Assembly (NCBI GenBank): GCA_013399695.1
Contig: VXAU01000305.1
Span: 246,361 to 310,360, forward strand
Direction: 5' to 3'
Length of the DNA: 64,000 nt
Origin: Formicarius rufipectus
Lineage: Eukaryota; Chordata; Aves; Passeriformes; Formicariidae
Below, one piece after another: positions 11,801 to 24,160 of this stretch (position 1 is the stretch's first letter; every line of letters starts with the position of its first letter). Under the pieces are notes generated by a model. It ran no database searches, was not told the origin of the DNA, and saw only the letters and a program-made list of their open reading frames with translations. The translations under genes and the position numbers were made by a program.

Positions 11801-14686
11801 TGCACATGTACCCATATAGCTTATATGCCAAAAATTGTTCTCAGCACTGCTTCAAAACTATTTTCTGTATGAAATATTTCTGTATGAAATATTTGTATAA
11901 AAAGGCAAATATGTGGAGTTACTTAATGTCTGGACTAAGAGAACTTTGGGATTATTTGTGACATATCTTGCAGCTCAAACCCTTTGTTTATGATGGATAT
12001 GATTCTCAGCGAAATTCTTCTTGTGCACTATTGCAAATTTACAGTTTGAGAACTCATGATGTTATGGGGTTTTTTTCCTAGCTGACAGCATTTGACTTGT
12101 CAATATTATTACACTCAGTTTCTGAAACATAAGGATTTTGATCAAAGTGACTTGTGAATGATCTCTGAACTGGGCTAACATCCAAACTGTGCATAAGTTT
12201 TAGTGATTGCAACAAACTGAGAATATAGATTTCCAACACCCCATAACTGGAGCTATTGCCCCAGCACTTTTTCTTTTACTTGCACAATGATAAGCTTTGA
12301 GTATCCCCGACTAACTTTTTTTGCTCCTGTTTCATCTCTTAAAACTTCTACACCAGCTGTGAGCTGCATGAGGCACAACATACAAAGAGAACAACTTTAT
12401 TTGCTCTCATTAAACATCTCCAGTGTGAAGCAGAATCACCATGGTTTTCCTGTCAACTAAAAGTACAGTTTGGACCTTAAATCCAATGTAGAGCTCTGCT
12501 TTCTTTAATGTTCTGAGCCATAAAATCATTTAAAGAATTGTGTATTTCCTGTTGATGGTGAAGTTTAAGACTAGTTGGTCTGTTTTGCAAAGAAAACTGA
12601 ATGGGGTTTGAAATGTGATCTCTTGCAAATGTGTATTCTTCTATTTTGACAGAAAGTGAAAGAGATTTTTCTTTTAATTCTATTTCACCGTGTTTCCTTT
12701 TTGTTATCTTCTTCTGGTAATTCTATTTTTAATTTTTCTTAAAAAAATATTATTCAGGGATATCCTTTTGTATGTTAGTGATAGATTAAGCCAAAAAAAC
12801 CCTTGAAACTTCTTCTGAACAAAAGAATCCTTAACTGGATTTGTGATATTATATTTGCTATAAATCTTTCAAAGTATTAGCCAGGTATTTATAATCCAAA
12901 ATATGTTTAGATAACTTTCTTGCTTCAAGCTAAATCTAGTTTATATGGGAGAAAAGTATTGTAAATATTTGTAACGTGTTTGTATCTTTTCCCAAGTCTC
13001 ATCATAAAGCTGGAAAAATATATCAAACTATTGGTCGTACAAGCTTTTCTTCGTGGTCGTCCAAAGAGTTTTTAGTATCTCTACCTTTTATTTTTAAATT
13101 GACTGGACAAGGATTTGAGCCTTGTATTCTTAAGTTTTAGAGATCCTCTCCAACCTAAATCCATAATGATTTCATAATAATATATGTAAGTAGTGTTTCC
13201 TTTTCTTACCTATCTCCTTTTATATCCAATGGGTATCTAAACTACCAGTTCATAATTCATAGCCATGCATTCTTTTTCACCAGTTGGCTGGATAAATTTC
13301 TCAAACATTCTTACTGTCGGCTGACAGTTAGCGAGAAGATTGGTAATAGAAGCAGTGGGACTGGTATGACTACATATGTTTGGGTTTTTTCTGGACATAC
13401 TGAGGCAATTGCTGATGTGTAAAGCGGACAAGTCAAGTCATGCTACACTTGCCTCAAATATAATCCAAGTATCTCAAGTACTTTTGAAATAATATCCTTT
13501 TGTTAGCTACAAACACACAAGGTGACCTCTGGGTCTCTCTGATACTGACATCTTGTTGTGTTTTACTTGTGTAAATGAACTTACTAGAAGATTCACAGAT
13601 CAGGATAAATTCAACCTGGGCTTCGCTTAATTTCTTCCTTAATTCCTACCACTAGAAGAGTTATTCACGTTCAGCAGAAGGTGCCCTTTAATCTGGATGG
13701 CCACATTGGAAATTACCATATCTGGGCAAGGCAAATACTCAAGCCTGCCACTTCCTCAGAAAAATCTTCTGATGAGTAAGTTCTTGCGGAGAAGGTGGAA
13801 GGTAATGTTAATTATCTCAACCCTTGGAGAATTCTGGCCATTGATGATCATATGGAGACTTACTGTGTGCTTCTGGGCAGGTGGAATATTGATGTCTCCC
13901 ACTTCCCATCAAGGGAAAACAGTGCTAAGAATTGTAAAATTGGAGTGATTTTTTTAAAGCTTAAATGCTTCTTAAACTGGAAATTTATGGGGTAAAATTA
14001 TACTGCTTTTCTTTATTCATTCCCAGTTCTGCTCTTACCACCTGCATAACCGGGCAGTCAGATCTCCCATATGCATTTTTTCTACTTAGAGTAAAGGATC
14101 TATAAGTGATTGAATTTTACTACATGTATTTATAGTGCTTAGAACAGTGATATTCATTAACATGTGATACAAATACATAGAAATGGATCTTGAAATAATT
14201 ATTTATGAATTAGGCTACTCCAGACTATCAGTATTATGCATCACACCCAAGGTTTATATTCAGTTCTTTATTTATTAAAAATATACTAGCTACAGGGAAT
14301 GTATCTTGCATCACTGTGAAATAAATCTTTTCATTAAATAAGCAGTGGTACTAAATTTGCTTTCCATATGTCAAGGTAAAATTTGATCTGTGTAACTGTA
14401 TTTGTTGTGGTGTGCGTTTATCAATGAACTGTTGTGTATGATCCTTTTAATATTTTTCAGAGTAAGAGACTTTTAAACTCATATTTCTTATAATAGAAGC
14501 TATGTCATGAATGTTAGAGCAAATAAGTGTTCATGAGTGATTTCACTTCAGAACTGCATTCTTTTAAGTTTATGGACATCTTTCATTCCTCTAATATACA
14601 CGCAATAGCTTCACGACGTTACTGGAAATACAAGTGGATAATTCATCAGTATAGAAGACCTTCAAGAAATAATAAAAAGAATACAA
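5865..14686. other. Long unique AT-rich stretch, no gene seen
   Basis: Nearly 9 kb with no recognisable transposon and no credible coding frame (longest 94 codons or less, both strands, no motifs). The segment around 6775-6970 is repeat-free and compositionally mixed; it could be a conserved non-coding element, but that needs an alignment. A stretch near 13120-13180 faintly resembles a CR1 tail and is too weak to call. Confidence 0.55.
11865..11894. repeat. 15-base tandem duplication
   Basis: The unit CTGTATGAAATATTT occurs twice in immediate succession (11865-11879 and 11880-11894) with no mismatch. A recent slippage or small duplication event. Confidence 0.95.
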
Positions 14687-14709
14687 AAAAAATAAAATAA
14701 AATAAAATA
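14687..14709. repeat. Short (AAAAT)n repeat
   Basis: About four AAAAT units following an A8 run, about 75 bases upstream of the LTR at 14784. Confidence 0.85.
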
Positions 14710-14783
14710 GGACACACAAAAAAGACTGCACCAACCAGCCAATCAACTGACAAAACAAAACTTCACCTGAATTTAAGTGAAGA

Positions 14784-15207
14784 TGTTTTGGTTTAGGAAT
14801 GATAAGCCCCAATTTGGTGCTCCCACTGAGAATCTCCAAGCCATGTGCTGCTCACTTGCTTCCCCTCCTCCTCCCTCTCCCTCTGCTGTGGGATGGAGAG
14901 GAGAATAGGGGGCACAAAAGGTGAAGATCACAGGTTGAGATAAGAACAATTAGCTAGCAATGAGATAAGAAAACAGTAGCAGTAACAATACTAATGACAA
15001 AGGGTACAAGAAAGAGGCAAAAGATTCACACAGGCAGCCCCCAACAATACCTTACCACGCTCTGCCACACTATGACAACACAGAAAAGATCCCTTCCCAC
15101 ATGTCCAGAAAATGACATGAAAGGGTATAGAATAACCTTCTAGTTCCAGATACAATCCCTCCTCACTACTGCAAAAAATTAACCCTGTCCTGGCCAGAAC
15201 CAAGACA
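14784..15207 (+). mobile_element. Divergent solo LTR (family A, copy 2)
   Basis: The 5' part carries CCATGTGCTGCTCACTTGCT, a GATGGAGAGGAGAATAGGG-like block and GGTTGAGATAAGAACAATT, the order of landmarks seen near the start of family A LTRs. The 3' end reads AATTAACCCTGTCCTGGCCA followed by GAACCAAGACA, the counterpart of the conserved end of copy 1. The middle differs from the other copies and no clear TATA box was found, so this is either a diverged subfamily or a copy with an internal deletion. No internal retroviral genes flank it. The 5' end is uncertain: it may begin closer to 14814 or 14830. Confidence 0.65.
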
Positions 15208-17394
15208 AAAGACCAAAACAGAAAAAAACGTCCTAAGTTCTTCCAAATGTGGTCACAACAGTATTGCTTCTAGAAACAGGAGGTTACAAACAGCTCCCTT
15301 GTGTCCTTTCTGAGGAAAGACGGTAACTGGGACTCAGACTTTTATTATCAGACATCTGCTTCATTTAGTGGTTTTTGTTCACTAGGTTGACCTCAGAAAA
15401 TTATTTCATTGACTGTGACTTAGGGGAGCTGTCACACTGCCACTTCAATCAAATACATGTTCCAAAGGGAACATGTGCAGTGATAAACCAAAAGACAAAG
15501 AAACCCATTATATCTGAGGAAAAGCTGTCATGAAATATCATTAAATCATTAAAAGGTGATTGTTTTGAATATGTAAATAAATAATGACTCCATAAAGGAA
15601 AGTGTTGAAACTTAAACTGCAGTAACTCAATAGAGGTGGATTGTTTTCTACTTTTTCTAGACCCAATTAATATTTCTAGGAAAAGCTATTTCTGAGGAGC
15701 CTTCCAGATTTTTAGCAGATAAGAAATATGTATTTGAGTTCTAACACTTGAATTTGTTGAGGACATACATTCTGTTGTGACATATATTTAACACTTAATA
15801 CATGGGTAGAATCTTAATAATTGTATAATGAAACTGCCCAACTATTACTATATATGAGCTATTCATGTATCCAGAGATAAAGATGATTACAGGTCAGAAT
15901 TTATCCTTTGACCCAACGGTTATCCAGTTTGACACTGTGATTAATGGGATTTACAGAAAGGGGTGGCTCATTGCTGCTTCTGATAAATCCCATTATGTTC
16001 ACTTGTCAGTAGTCAAATATTGAAATAAATGGCTGATGATGTACAATTCAGATAAGGAATCTGTGATCATAGAAACATAGCTGATGAAGGAAAAACAAAT
16101 ACCTCTTGAGTACATATACTCTGACCCCTCTATTACCGGAAGAGTTAATCAGTCTGCATATATGTTATAAATAAATAAAACTATAACATTCACAAAGATG
16201 GGGAGGGGGGGAAGAAAAAAGATTTTAAAAGGTGCACTCCTTTAGTTTTCTGTGTTCTGAGGTAAGCATATTAGCTAATGAAAAAGAAAATATGAGTGTC
16301 ATTTTTACATATAAGGCTCTTGTTGAGGACTTTTTATGATGGACTAAAATACATAAAGAAATAGCATGAATTCAAGACAATTTTTTAATTTTTTAATATT
16401 TTTTTTGGTGAGGTCAAGTTACTTAGTAAAAAAAAAAAATTTTTTTTTCCTGATACAGTTATCAAACTGAAGGCTGCTGCTCTCTGCTTGTAAAGAAAAT
16501 AAGGTGGCAGTAGCTGTTCAAATGTAGCTGTTCACTTTTATTCTCTCAAAACTGTTTCCTCTCTGATTTATAAACTATTCTCATTTTCTCTTCTACCTTG
16601 GGATAGCCATGGGGCATTTTATACAAAAAATACATAGTGTAGCACTAGCCAATCCTAGTGCTCTACAGAAAAATTTATAAGGTGTTATTCAAATGCCTGA
16701 AAGTGATTTAAAATATGGTTTATTAGTAGGAACATATTGCTTTTCTCAGTAATCTGTGTTTAATCTGTTTAACTAATCTGACTGTACTAGTAGGTAATAT
16801 TTTAAAAAACATATTTTAAAGTAGTATTTTTACCTACACAATTCAAAAGAAAATTGGGTCAAGAGGGTTTATTAAAGAAAGATCCTGATGGATGAATGTG
16901 TTATCCCTGTTTGTAAGGCTATCATAAATCATAAAATTACTAACATTTCTGTAAAGCATTTGCTACATGGTTACTCAGACCTAAGGAGACTGTACTTTAA
17001 CATATATTCCTTTTCTGCTGTGTGCAGATAAGCCATGGCTGAAAATTACTGCAGGAAAGAAAGGTCTGTGTAGGATAGTCAAATATAGGATTAATTTCAC
17101 AACAGCATTAAGGTTTTGTGCAAAGGAAAACTAGATGGTGCTAGAAATACATTTTCAGTAAAGATATCATTAATACCATTGCAGAAGGTCCTGACAGTAT
17201 AGAATACTTTGTGTAATTCTGGATTTGCCTTTCCACATTATTAACTATATATTAACTACATTCCACCATCAACACAACCTACAGGTGGTAATTCAGTTCA
17301 GACCTAGTTACAAAAACTACACTAAGGATGGAACATACTGACCCTACAAGGGCAAATAAGGGCCGTAGGGCTCCTCCATTTGTTACATGTCCCA
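15208..17394. other. AT-rich unique DNA, no gene seen
   Basis: No recognisable element apart from the A/T palindrome at 16428-16448. A block at about 16065-16110 contains ATCATAGAAACATAG, which hints at a CR1 tail, but the rest does not match. Confidence 0.55.
16428..16448. repeat. A12-T9 palindromic homopolymer junction
   Basis: Twelve A residues run directly into nine T residues, a self-complementary tract. It follows a T-rich block (16381-16406). Confidence 0.9.
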
Positions 17395-17712
17395 CAGTGT
17401 ACTTAATGTACATTCAGGTTCCTCAGATGGTCATGAACTTGATCTTTATTTACAGGGAGAGTGCCTTTTCTCCCTGGTCCCCATTTTGTTGTCCATCCAC
17501 TTGAGAAGTGTGGGAAGAGAGGTTGTCATTGAAGACTGCGGTAAAATAGTTGTTGAGTACTTCAGCTGTCTCCTCATCCACCGTTACCAGTTTTCCAGCA
17601 TTTTTTATCAAGTAAGTTATACCTTCTCTTTGGTTAACATACCTGTTGAAGTCCTTCTTGTTATTCTTTGAGTCCTTTGCCAGGTCCAGTTCCAGCTGAT
17701 GAGATCCACCAA
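17395..17712 (-). mobile_element. CR1 LINE, internal ORF2 fragment
   Basis: Minus-strand translation gives LELDLAKDSKNNKKDFNRYV, then further on AEVLNNYFTAVFNDNLSSHT. This is the CR1 ORF2 segment between the endonuclease and reverse transcriptase domains, where avian CR1 proteins have an NNKK-F-YV block followed by AEVLN-FF-SVF. Reading further, another frame gives VHDHLRNLNVH, also CR1-like, before similarity ends at about 17395. The copy lacks the 3' tail on its left, so it is not a simple 5'-truncated insertion. A later deletion, or a second insertion, removed the rest. Confidence 0.85.
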
Positions 17713-20245
17713 AGCTTAAATGCATTATAGCAGAATGGGTGTAAGTATCTGAACAAAATAAAAATGTATACTCTGCCTATCAAAAATACTCCCTGCAAGG
17801 ATATCAGAAACATCTGGTAACATATCAGGAGGATATATTGGGAAAAAGGGAGTGGAGGGGGAAAGCATATGCACCAAGTATCCATGGTAATGAAAAACTT
17901 GTAGATTCTACTTAGGCATAAAGAGTTCTGATTATCAGTGGAAAGGTTTCTATCTTACAACGGGGTTCTGTGACAATATTTTACCAAATTTTGAAAAGGT
18001 ATAAACTTATCTACTTAAAAAAAATGCTTGTTTCTAAAAGGAGTCACTCTGTGTATTCGCTATAGTAGAGACACAAACCTAGACTTTGCACTGTATACAT
18101 CAGTAATATATCATTCCTTTCATAATTTTAGACTGTTTATATATGTACTATATATATGCTTTATTTTTTCAATAATTTTGCTTGAAATACAATTATACCT
18201 ATATACACTTGCTTTGCTTCTTTCCTCTTCTAGCAGGCTTTCATCTCAATTTCGTGTGCAGTTATTACATGAATTATGCAGAAGCAATTTTTTTAGTGTG
18301 ATATCCTGAAAAAAAATAGTTTGTTCAACTGTAGTAACAACACAGTGCTGGCAGTCAGTTATTTCATAAGAGACTTTTATTGCTACCAGAGGAAAGAGAA
18401 GTGGATAATTAGTATCCTAAGGGAAATATATGAGCTCTATAATTCAATTCCCAAGTGACCTGGCAATTAATAACCAATAATGATGAGGGGCAAAGAGCAA
18501 AAGAATAAGATATGCTGTAAATTATTTCAGAAACAGCCCTTTTTCAAGGGCACAATTCTCAGACATTTTATAGGCCAACAGAGAATTCTTTAATACTCCC
18601 ACATCTGTAGGTGGACTCTGCTGTATGAAACAAAGTAGTATACTCTTCATCCTTTTATGATCATAAAATGATTGCTTAAAAACAGTGTTAAATATTTTTT
18701 CATAGCTGAAGTATGCAAAGCTCAGTAGCTTGAGCAAAGCAGGGTTCATGAACATCTACATATGCACGAAGTACAGTGTGCCTTAATGATAGTGCTGTGA
18801 AATAAGATATCATGCAATTTAATACAGGGTAAAGGAAAAAGGTAAGAAATAATCTCTGTGCAGGTGTAAGTGCATAATAATGTAGCATAACACCACATTA
18901 TTAAGAAGGAATAATTTGAGCAAAGACTGAGAAAACAGTTGCTCCTATTAATCTGTGCTTTACTGTTCTTGAATTTTCATTCTTCTCCTATTGCTTTTTA
19001 AGCTAAATCTTAGACATGCAATCATAAGATACAATATTGTCACATTAATGAACTCATCCTGACACACAAATATTCAGATAAAACCTTAGCTGAAAATGGA
19101 CGATGATACAGATGGAGAATTTGTGGTAATGCAATCTCATTAGTTCCTTAAAAAAAATATCATAACTTACTCAAATTTCAAGTAACTGTGTTTGTGTGTA
19201 CACACATGCAGCTGTATATGCATTAAGATACAAGGAAAGGATTTGGTTAAAAAATCATTTCTATTAGGATGCATTTTTTTAATTTAATACAATTTTCAAT
19301 TATCAATATAGTCAAGCTATGTATCAATTGGAAAACAGAAAAAGCATATATAGCAAAATATTTTAATAGGTCATATCCATAAACATCTATAAGGAATCAT
19401 TTTGGTTGGAAAACACTTTCAAGATCATTGAGTCCAATCATAAACCTAGCATTGTTAAAGAGTGAAAATTGTCTAAAAAATTAAAATATTAATAATTTCA
19501 ATAGTGCTGATATGAAGCATATAAACCAACTAAAACTTCTGAAATGTCATTGTCATTTAGGAAAAAGTTTTCCACGTAACTGAAATCTGGGAATTTATGA
19601 AATTGTGATTACACTGCACCAAGGAATTTAATTGGAGTAAATATGCCTCTCTGTTGACATATAGCATAAATCCTAAACAGCACAAGCATTAAGAAACAGA
19701 GTTCACCTACACCAGGGAAGCATTACTAGGCAACATCCTCAGACAGTGAAACTCAATTTCTCTGTACAGCTAAATTACTGAGAAACGAAATTCTGTCATA
19801 ATTTTGGTTTAAATAATTTCCTACTCTTCTATAGTTCCTTGGTGTGCCTTGAAATTCAGTACAAGGCAGAGACAGTCTCAATACAGAGCCTGGAAGTAAT
19901 CCTTGTAGTCTCCTAGCCAAGAGGGCTGAAGACTCACACTTGGATTGCTAGTATAGATTCAGTCTGAGGACTTATATAAGAACAAAGGTCATATTTTCCA
20001 CTTTCCCTCTAAGAATTATTTCATTGCAAGGACTTATTTCTGCTTGAAAATGTGCATGAAGGGAAGGGTGTCCTCTTGGCTTCCTTGATGTTAATTAAAT
20101 AAGCAGTTTTATGAACACTGGAAAGGATTTTACTTCAAGTGTTTTGTTGTTATGATGACAAAATTCTTGTGTGGCTTTTTAGAGTTTTGATCTGTATAAA
20201 TCCAATTATTTTAATGCAATTTGTATGATTTTTTTTTCCTTGCTC
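17713..20245. other. Unique DNA with one small CR1 tail, no gene seen
   Basis: Apart from the CR1 remnant at 19393-19460 nothing is recognised. Open frames (up to 93 codons) are hydrophobic, AT-driven and overlap on both strands. Confidence 0.55.
19393..19460 (-). mobile_element. CR1 LINE, 3' tail remnant
   Basis: Plus strand reads GGAATCATTTTGGTTGGAAA, then CAAGATCATTGAGTCCAATC and AACCTAGCATTG. This is the reverse complement of the last 65 or so bases of an avian CR1 subfamily. The wording is close to that of the longer copy at 23535-24160, so both probably belong to one subfamily. Confidence 0.85.
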
Positions 20246-20787
20246 CCAGTCATGGTTTAACCAAGTGAGCTGCTGTCTCACTCCAGTGACATCAGGGAGA
20301 GAATCAGAAGTGTAAAAGCTTAATAGGGAAAGCAAAAGCCACACACACACTCAAAGTAAAACAAGGAATTAATTCACCACTTCCCATGGGCAGGTAGGTG
20401 TTCAGCCACCTCCAGGTGAGAGCAGGGTCCCATAACGTGATGGTTTCTCAGGAAGACAAATGACACCTCTCCAAACATCCCTCCTTCCACATCCCTTCCC
20501 CTCCTTTATATACTGATCATGATGTCATATGGTACGGAATATCTCCTTGGTCTGTTGAGATCAGCTGTCCTGGCTCTTTCTCCTCCTAATTTTCCATTCA
20601 CCCCCAGCCCCCCTGACAGCATAGAAGTCTGGAAAGCAGAAAAGGCCTTGACTCTGTACAGGTATTGCTTGGCAATAACAAAAACTTCTCTATATTATCA
20701 TCACACTGTTTTCAAGATAAATCCAAAACATAGACCCATACTAGCCACTGTGAAAAAAATTAACTCTACCTCAGACAAAAACATCAA
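20246..20787 (+). mobile_element. Solo LTR (family A, copy 3)
   Basis: Starts near CATGGTTTAACC, carries ACAAGGAATTAATTCACCAC and TTCCCATGGGCAGGTAGGTG as in copy 1, then TTTATATACTGATCATGATG with a TATATA box at about 20507-20512, and ends with CACTGTGAAAAAAATTAACTC and CTACC. About 540 bases, shorter than copy 1 because the region after the 5' end is reduced. The open frame of 107 codons beginning at 20519 lies wholly inside this LTR and shows no protein motif, so it is not called as a gene. No proviral interior adjoins it. Confidence 0.85.
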
Positions 20788-22077
20788 GAACAATATTTGG
20801 AACTCTGTCAATGTGAAAAATGTGAACATGAGCAAGGCTTGAGTTATAGCATAATTAACTTTACTATTTAGAAAAGTGGTGGCTATTCTCATTTATCATT
20901 TTATTTCTGTCCTTCTACTTTAATCAGGTACCTCTAAATTTTGGCAGTGACAAGAGTACGGAAGAAGGCTAGTATACCTTTTACATTCATAATAATAAAA
21001 TTAAATTGGTCATTCTGCTTTTCAGACATTGGGTGTTCTAAAGTGTTTTACAAAGTAATGAATTAAATGTTGGTAGCACTGTGCCCTGTAGGCAAATAAG
21101 AGCTTCTATTATGCTACAATTGTTCACACACAGATGTAGAATTGCAACCTGATTTTATATTGAGAGCATGAATGGAGAGGACACTGAGGGTGTTCTCTAC
21201 TCATTTTATGCAGTTCCAACAGGTCTAAAAATTTTCACCTGAATAGACAAAGGCATACAAGGCAGAAAGAACAGCTATAGATGAAGAAACTATCAAGGGC
21301 TACATTTTGCCATTATTATATTTAAACCAACAGAACTAGTTAACCTAAAACCTTTGTTAGCATTGTGATTTGTCAATACACAAATAGAGTGTATTTTTTC
21401 ACAGAGAAAAAATGTTCAACAGTATTCACAGTTTGGTTGCAAATCAACATTTCCAAATTTATCAGCAATAAAAAGAAACTATTATAATGAAGCATATGAA
21501 TTGTTCATAAACATATGAAATAGTTGATTCAGTGCTCCCTTTGGACAGAGTTTCCATGTTAATTATATCTCATCCCTTCCTATACCATTTTGATATTTTT
21601 TCTTTTTACTGTGAATTGAAATCTTTCTCCTGCTATATCATCTCATGAAGTCACTTACACAAGAAACTAAATATACAATTTTTTATTAAACAGGAGATTT
21701 AAGTCCTGATTTAAAGGGAAGGACTGCAGACAGGGGAAGCAGTGTTTAGTTGAAGGTCTGCACTTCCAGTTTACTACAGAAAGGCTTTTGTGATCACATT
21801 TATCTACTAGATTATTTCTTCTTCCAAATGTAATAGTTTTGAACTACTTAGACAGACAATGGCTAGCTTTACAGTCTTAGTCTTACAATCTTTACAATAC
21901 CATTTTTTGTAGAAATTGGTGACTACAGACACATGAGAGAAGGGAATGAAGAAACAAAATATTGTATATTTTAAGTCTCTGTCCCACTATCATTCCCTGA
22001 AGGAACTCTGAACATGCCACAACACAGGATGATATTCATGCAAGTGTGCAAAATGTTTAGGCAGATATAGGATATTT
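20788..22077. other. AT-rich unique DNA, no gene seen
   Basis: No repeat, RNA gene or coding signal recognised. Confidence 0.55.
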
Positions 22078-22262
22078 GAAGAATCACAAAACATATGAAG
22101 CAGAAGGGACCTCTGGAGGTCAGTCCCTCACTCCTGTTCAAAGCAGGGTCAACACAAGCAGGTTGTTCAGGACCATTTCCTTTTGAGTCTTGAAACTCCA
22201 GAACTTCACTGGGCAGACTGCTGCAGTGTTCAATCACCCACGAAGTAAAACATTTTTCTTAA
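22078..22262 (-). mobile_element. CR1 LINE, 3' part
   Basis: Plus strand carries GAATCACAAAACATATGAAG, then AGAAGGGACCTCTGGAGGTC, CAAAGCAGGGTCAACACAAG and CAGGTTGTTCAGGACC, followed by a degenerate CTGCAGTGTTCAATCACCC block. These are the reverse complement of the CR1 3' untranslated part in the usual order. About 185 bases remain; similarity stops at AAAACATTTTTCTTA. 5'-truncated. Confidence 0.9.
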
Positions 22263-23534
22263 TTTTGTTTAATAAAGGACACTGGAGAATACAGGAGGTA
22301 ATGGATAATATAGAGAAAGCCTCTTGCACAGCAAAATGAGTGCAAAGGAGACTAAAGAGTTAAACTAGAGATGGACTCAGCCTAAGTCAGTGGCACCTTC
22401 ATCTTGGACCCAGCTGGCATTGGCTCTGTCAGACATTGGAGAAACTCCTGGAAGCTTCTCACTGACTCCATCCCTGTAGCCTTCCCATTACCAAAATCTT
22501 GCCATTGGCATAGCTTTTGCCCAGATCTTATGAAATTAACACAGAAAGTGGTGGCAATAAAGGTAATGATGTAAAAGGACCGCCAATCTGTTTCTTAGAG
22601 AAGAACATCACATTTCCATATTTGTGACCTACCACTGCCATCATATTATACAAATATAATTTGCAATGAATATATTAAGCCAGTTATAATTGCAAAAATT
22701 GCATGATAATAACCTAAATATTAGGTAGTTACTCTGGAAAATGTAGAGGAAAATACAACACTAAAACATCAGAACAGTTATTCCTATAAGGTCCAGCAGT
22801 AATCTGTGCCTACATGGTAATGTGATATATGTGCTAATAATTGGTTTGCAGCTTTTGATCACTACATGTATTGTTAGCTAGCCATGGGGATTGAACTTGA
22901 ATTGAGAAAATTGAAACCCCATGCACTGAATGAGTATAATAGACTGCTCTGTGTGTAAATTATATTTATTTGGCTGCAGCCAGCAAGATAAAATGCTTAA
23001 TCTGAAAACTAATAATCACAAAAAAGAAATTCATCACTATAGCTCATTTCTGTGGTACATGTTACAAATTAAAAAATAAGCACTAGAGGAAACTACATAG
23101 AAAGAATCCCAGAGGCTTTTAAACTATTCAAAATGGATAATAATTTAATAGCTGAACAACTGTAATATTACTTCATTGATGGATTATGCTCATAAGTTGT
23201 GACTGTGTAGATAAATCATATTTTTTTAAAAATCAGCAGCAAATAATAGAAATATACTTTTATAGTGCTATAGTTCTTAAGTTTCACATTTTCATGTTTA
23301 CTTTTCTTATGAAAAAGTGTCACACTGCAATTAAACAGTCATTATTCATCTCTGATGTTCATCCTGCTTTTACCGAAATTAGAAGCAAAATTGTATGTAT
23401 TTAATGGTAGAAGTATTGTTTTCATTGGATGGAAACACGCTGGATTTAAAATATGTATTTTAGAATGCAAAGATTGTACTTTTTAATATAGTACAATACA
23501 ATCAGAATCTCTTAGACTGTAAAAAATTGCCTAG
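22263..23534. other. AT-rich unique DNA, no gene seen
   Basis: No recognised element. Short open frames only. Confidence 0.55.
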
Positions 23535-24160
23535 GGTCATTGCAAACAACTGTTAACCTGGCTCACCCACGTCCACCACTAAACCATGTCCCCAAGTGAG
23601 TCATCACCATGTCTCTAAATATCTCTTTAAATATCTAAAAATGGTGGCTCGACCACTTTCCTGAGCTGCCTGTTCCAATGTTTGACAGTCCTGTCTGTGT
23701 AAAAAACTTTCCTAATACCCAGTCTAATATTCCCCTGGTGTTGTTTGAGACTGTGTCCTCTCAACCAGTGATAACTGGTTGCCTGGAAGAAACCAACCCC
23801 TCCCTCAGCTGCTTACAACCTCCTTTCAGGGAGTTGCAGAGCAATAAGGTCTCCCTTGAGTATCCTTTTCTCCATGCTGGACAGCCCCAGATTGCTCGGC
23901 TGCTCCTTATATGACTTACACTCCAGGCCCTTCTCCAGCTCCACTGCCTTTCTCTGGACACTCCCCAGCACCTCAATGTCTTTCTTTTATGAGGGGTCCA
24001 AAACTGAGCACAGGATTAGAGCTGTGGTCTCACGAGTGCCAAGTACAGGGAAACAATCACTGTTGTAGTCTTGCTGGCCACACTATTTCTCATACAAACC
24101 AGGATGCCATTGGCCTTCTTGGCCACCTGGGCACACTGCTGGCTCAAGTTCTGCTGGTAT
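23535..24160 (-). mobile_element. CR1 LINE, about 625 bases of the 3' region
   Basis: Plus strand shows the antisense CR1 landmarks in order: CACCACTAAACCATGTCCCC, GAGCTGCCTGTTCCAATG, CTACAACCTCC-like and GCAATAAGGTCTCCC, CTTTCTCTGGACACTCCCCA, CACCTCAATGTCTTTCTTTT, GGCCACACTATTTCTCATAC and ATGCCATTGGCCTTCTTGGC. This covers the 3' untranslated region and the end of ORF2 of a minus-strand element. The last 45 or so bases of the 3' tail are missing or unrecognisable on the left. Frames are broken, so it is a dead copy. It appears to belong to the same subfamily as 19393-19460. Confidence 0.95.

Noticed and set aside
13120..13180. CR1 3' tail
   Set aside because: Only CTCTCCAACCTAAATCC and a loose ATGATTTCATA resemble the tail; too weak to call.
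16065..16110. CR1 3' tail
   Set aside because: ATCATAGAAACATAG fits, but the following bases do not match the tail order.
20519..20842. 107-codon open frame
   Set aside because: It lies almost wholly inside a family A LTR and shows no protein motif.
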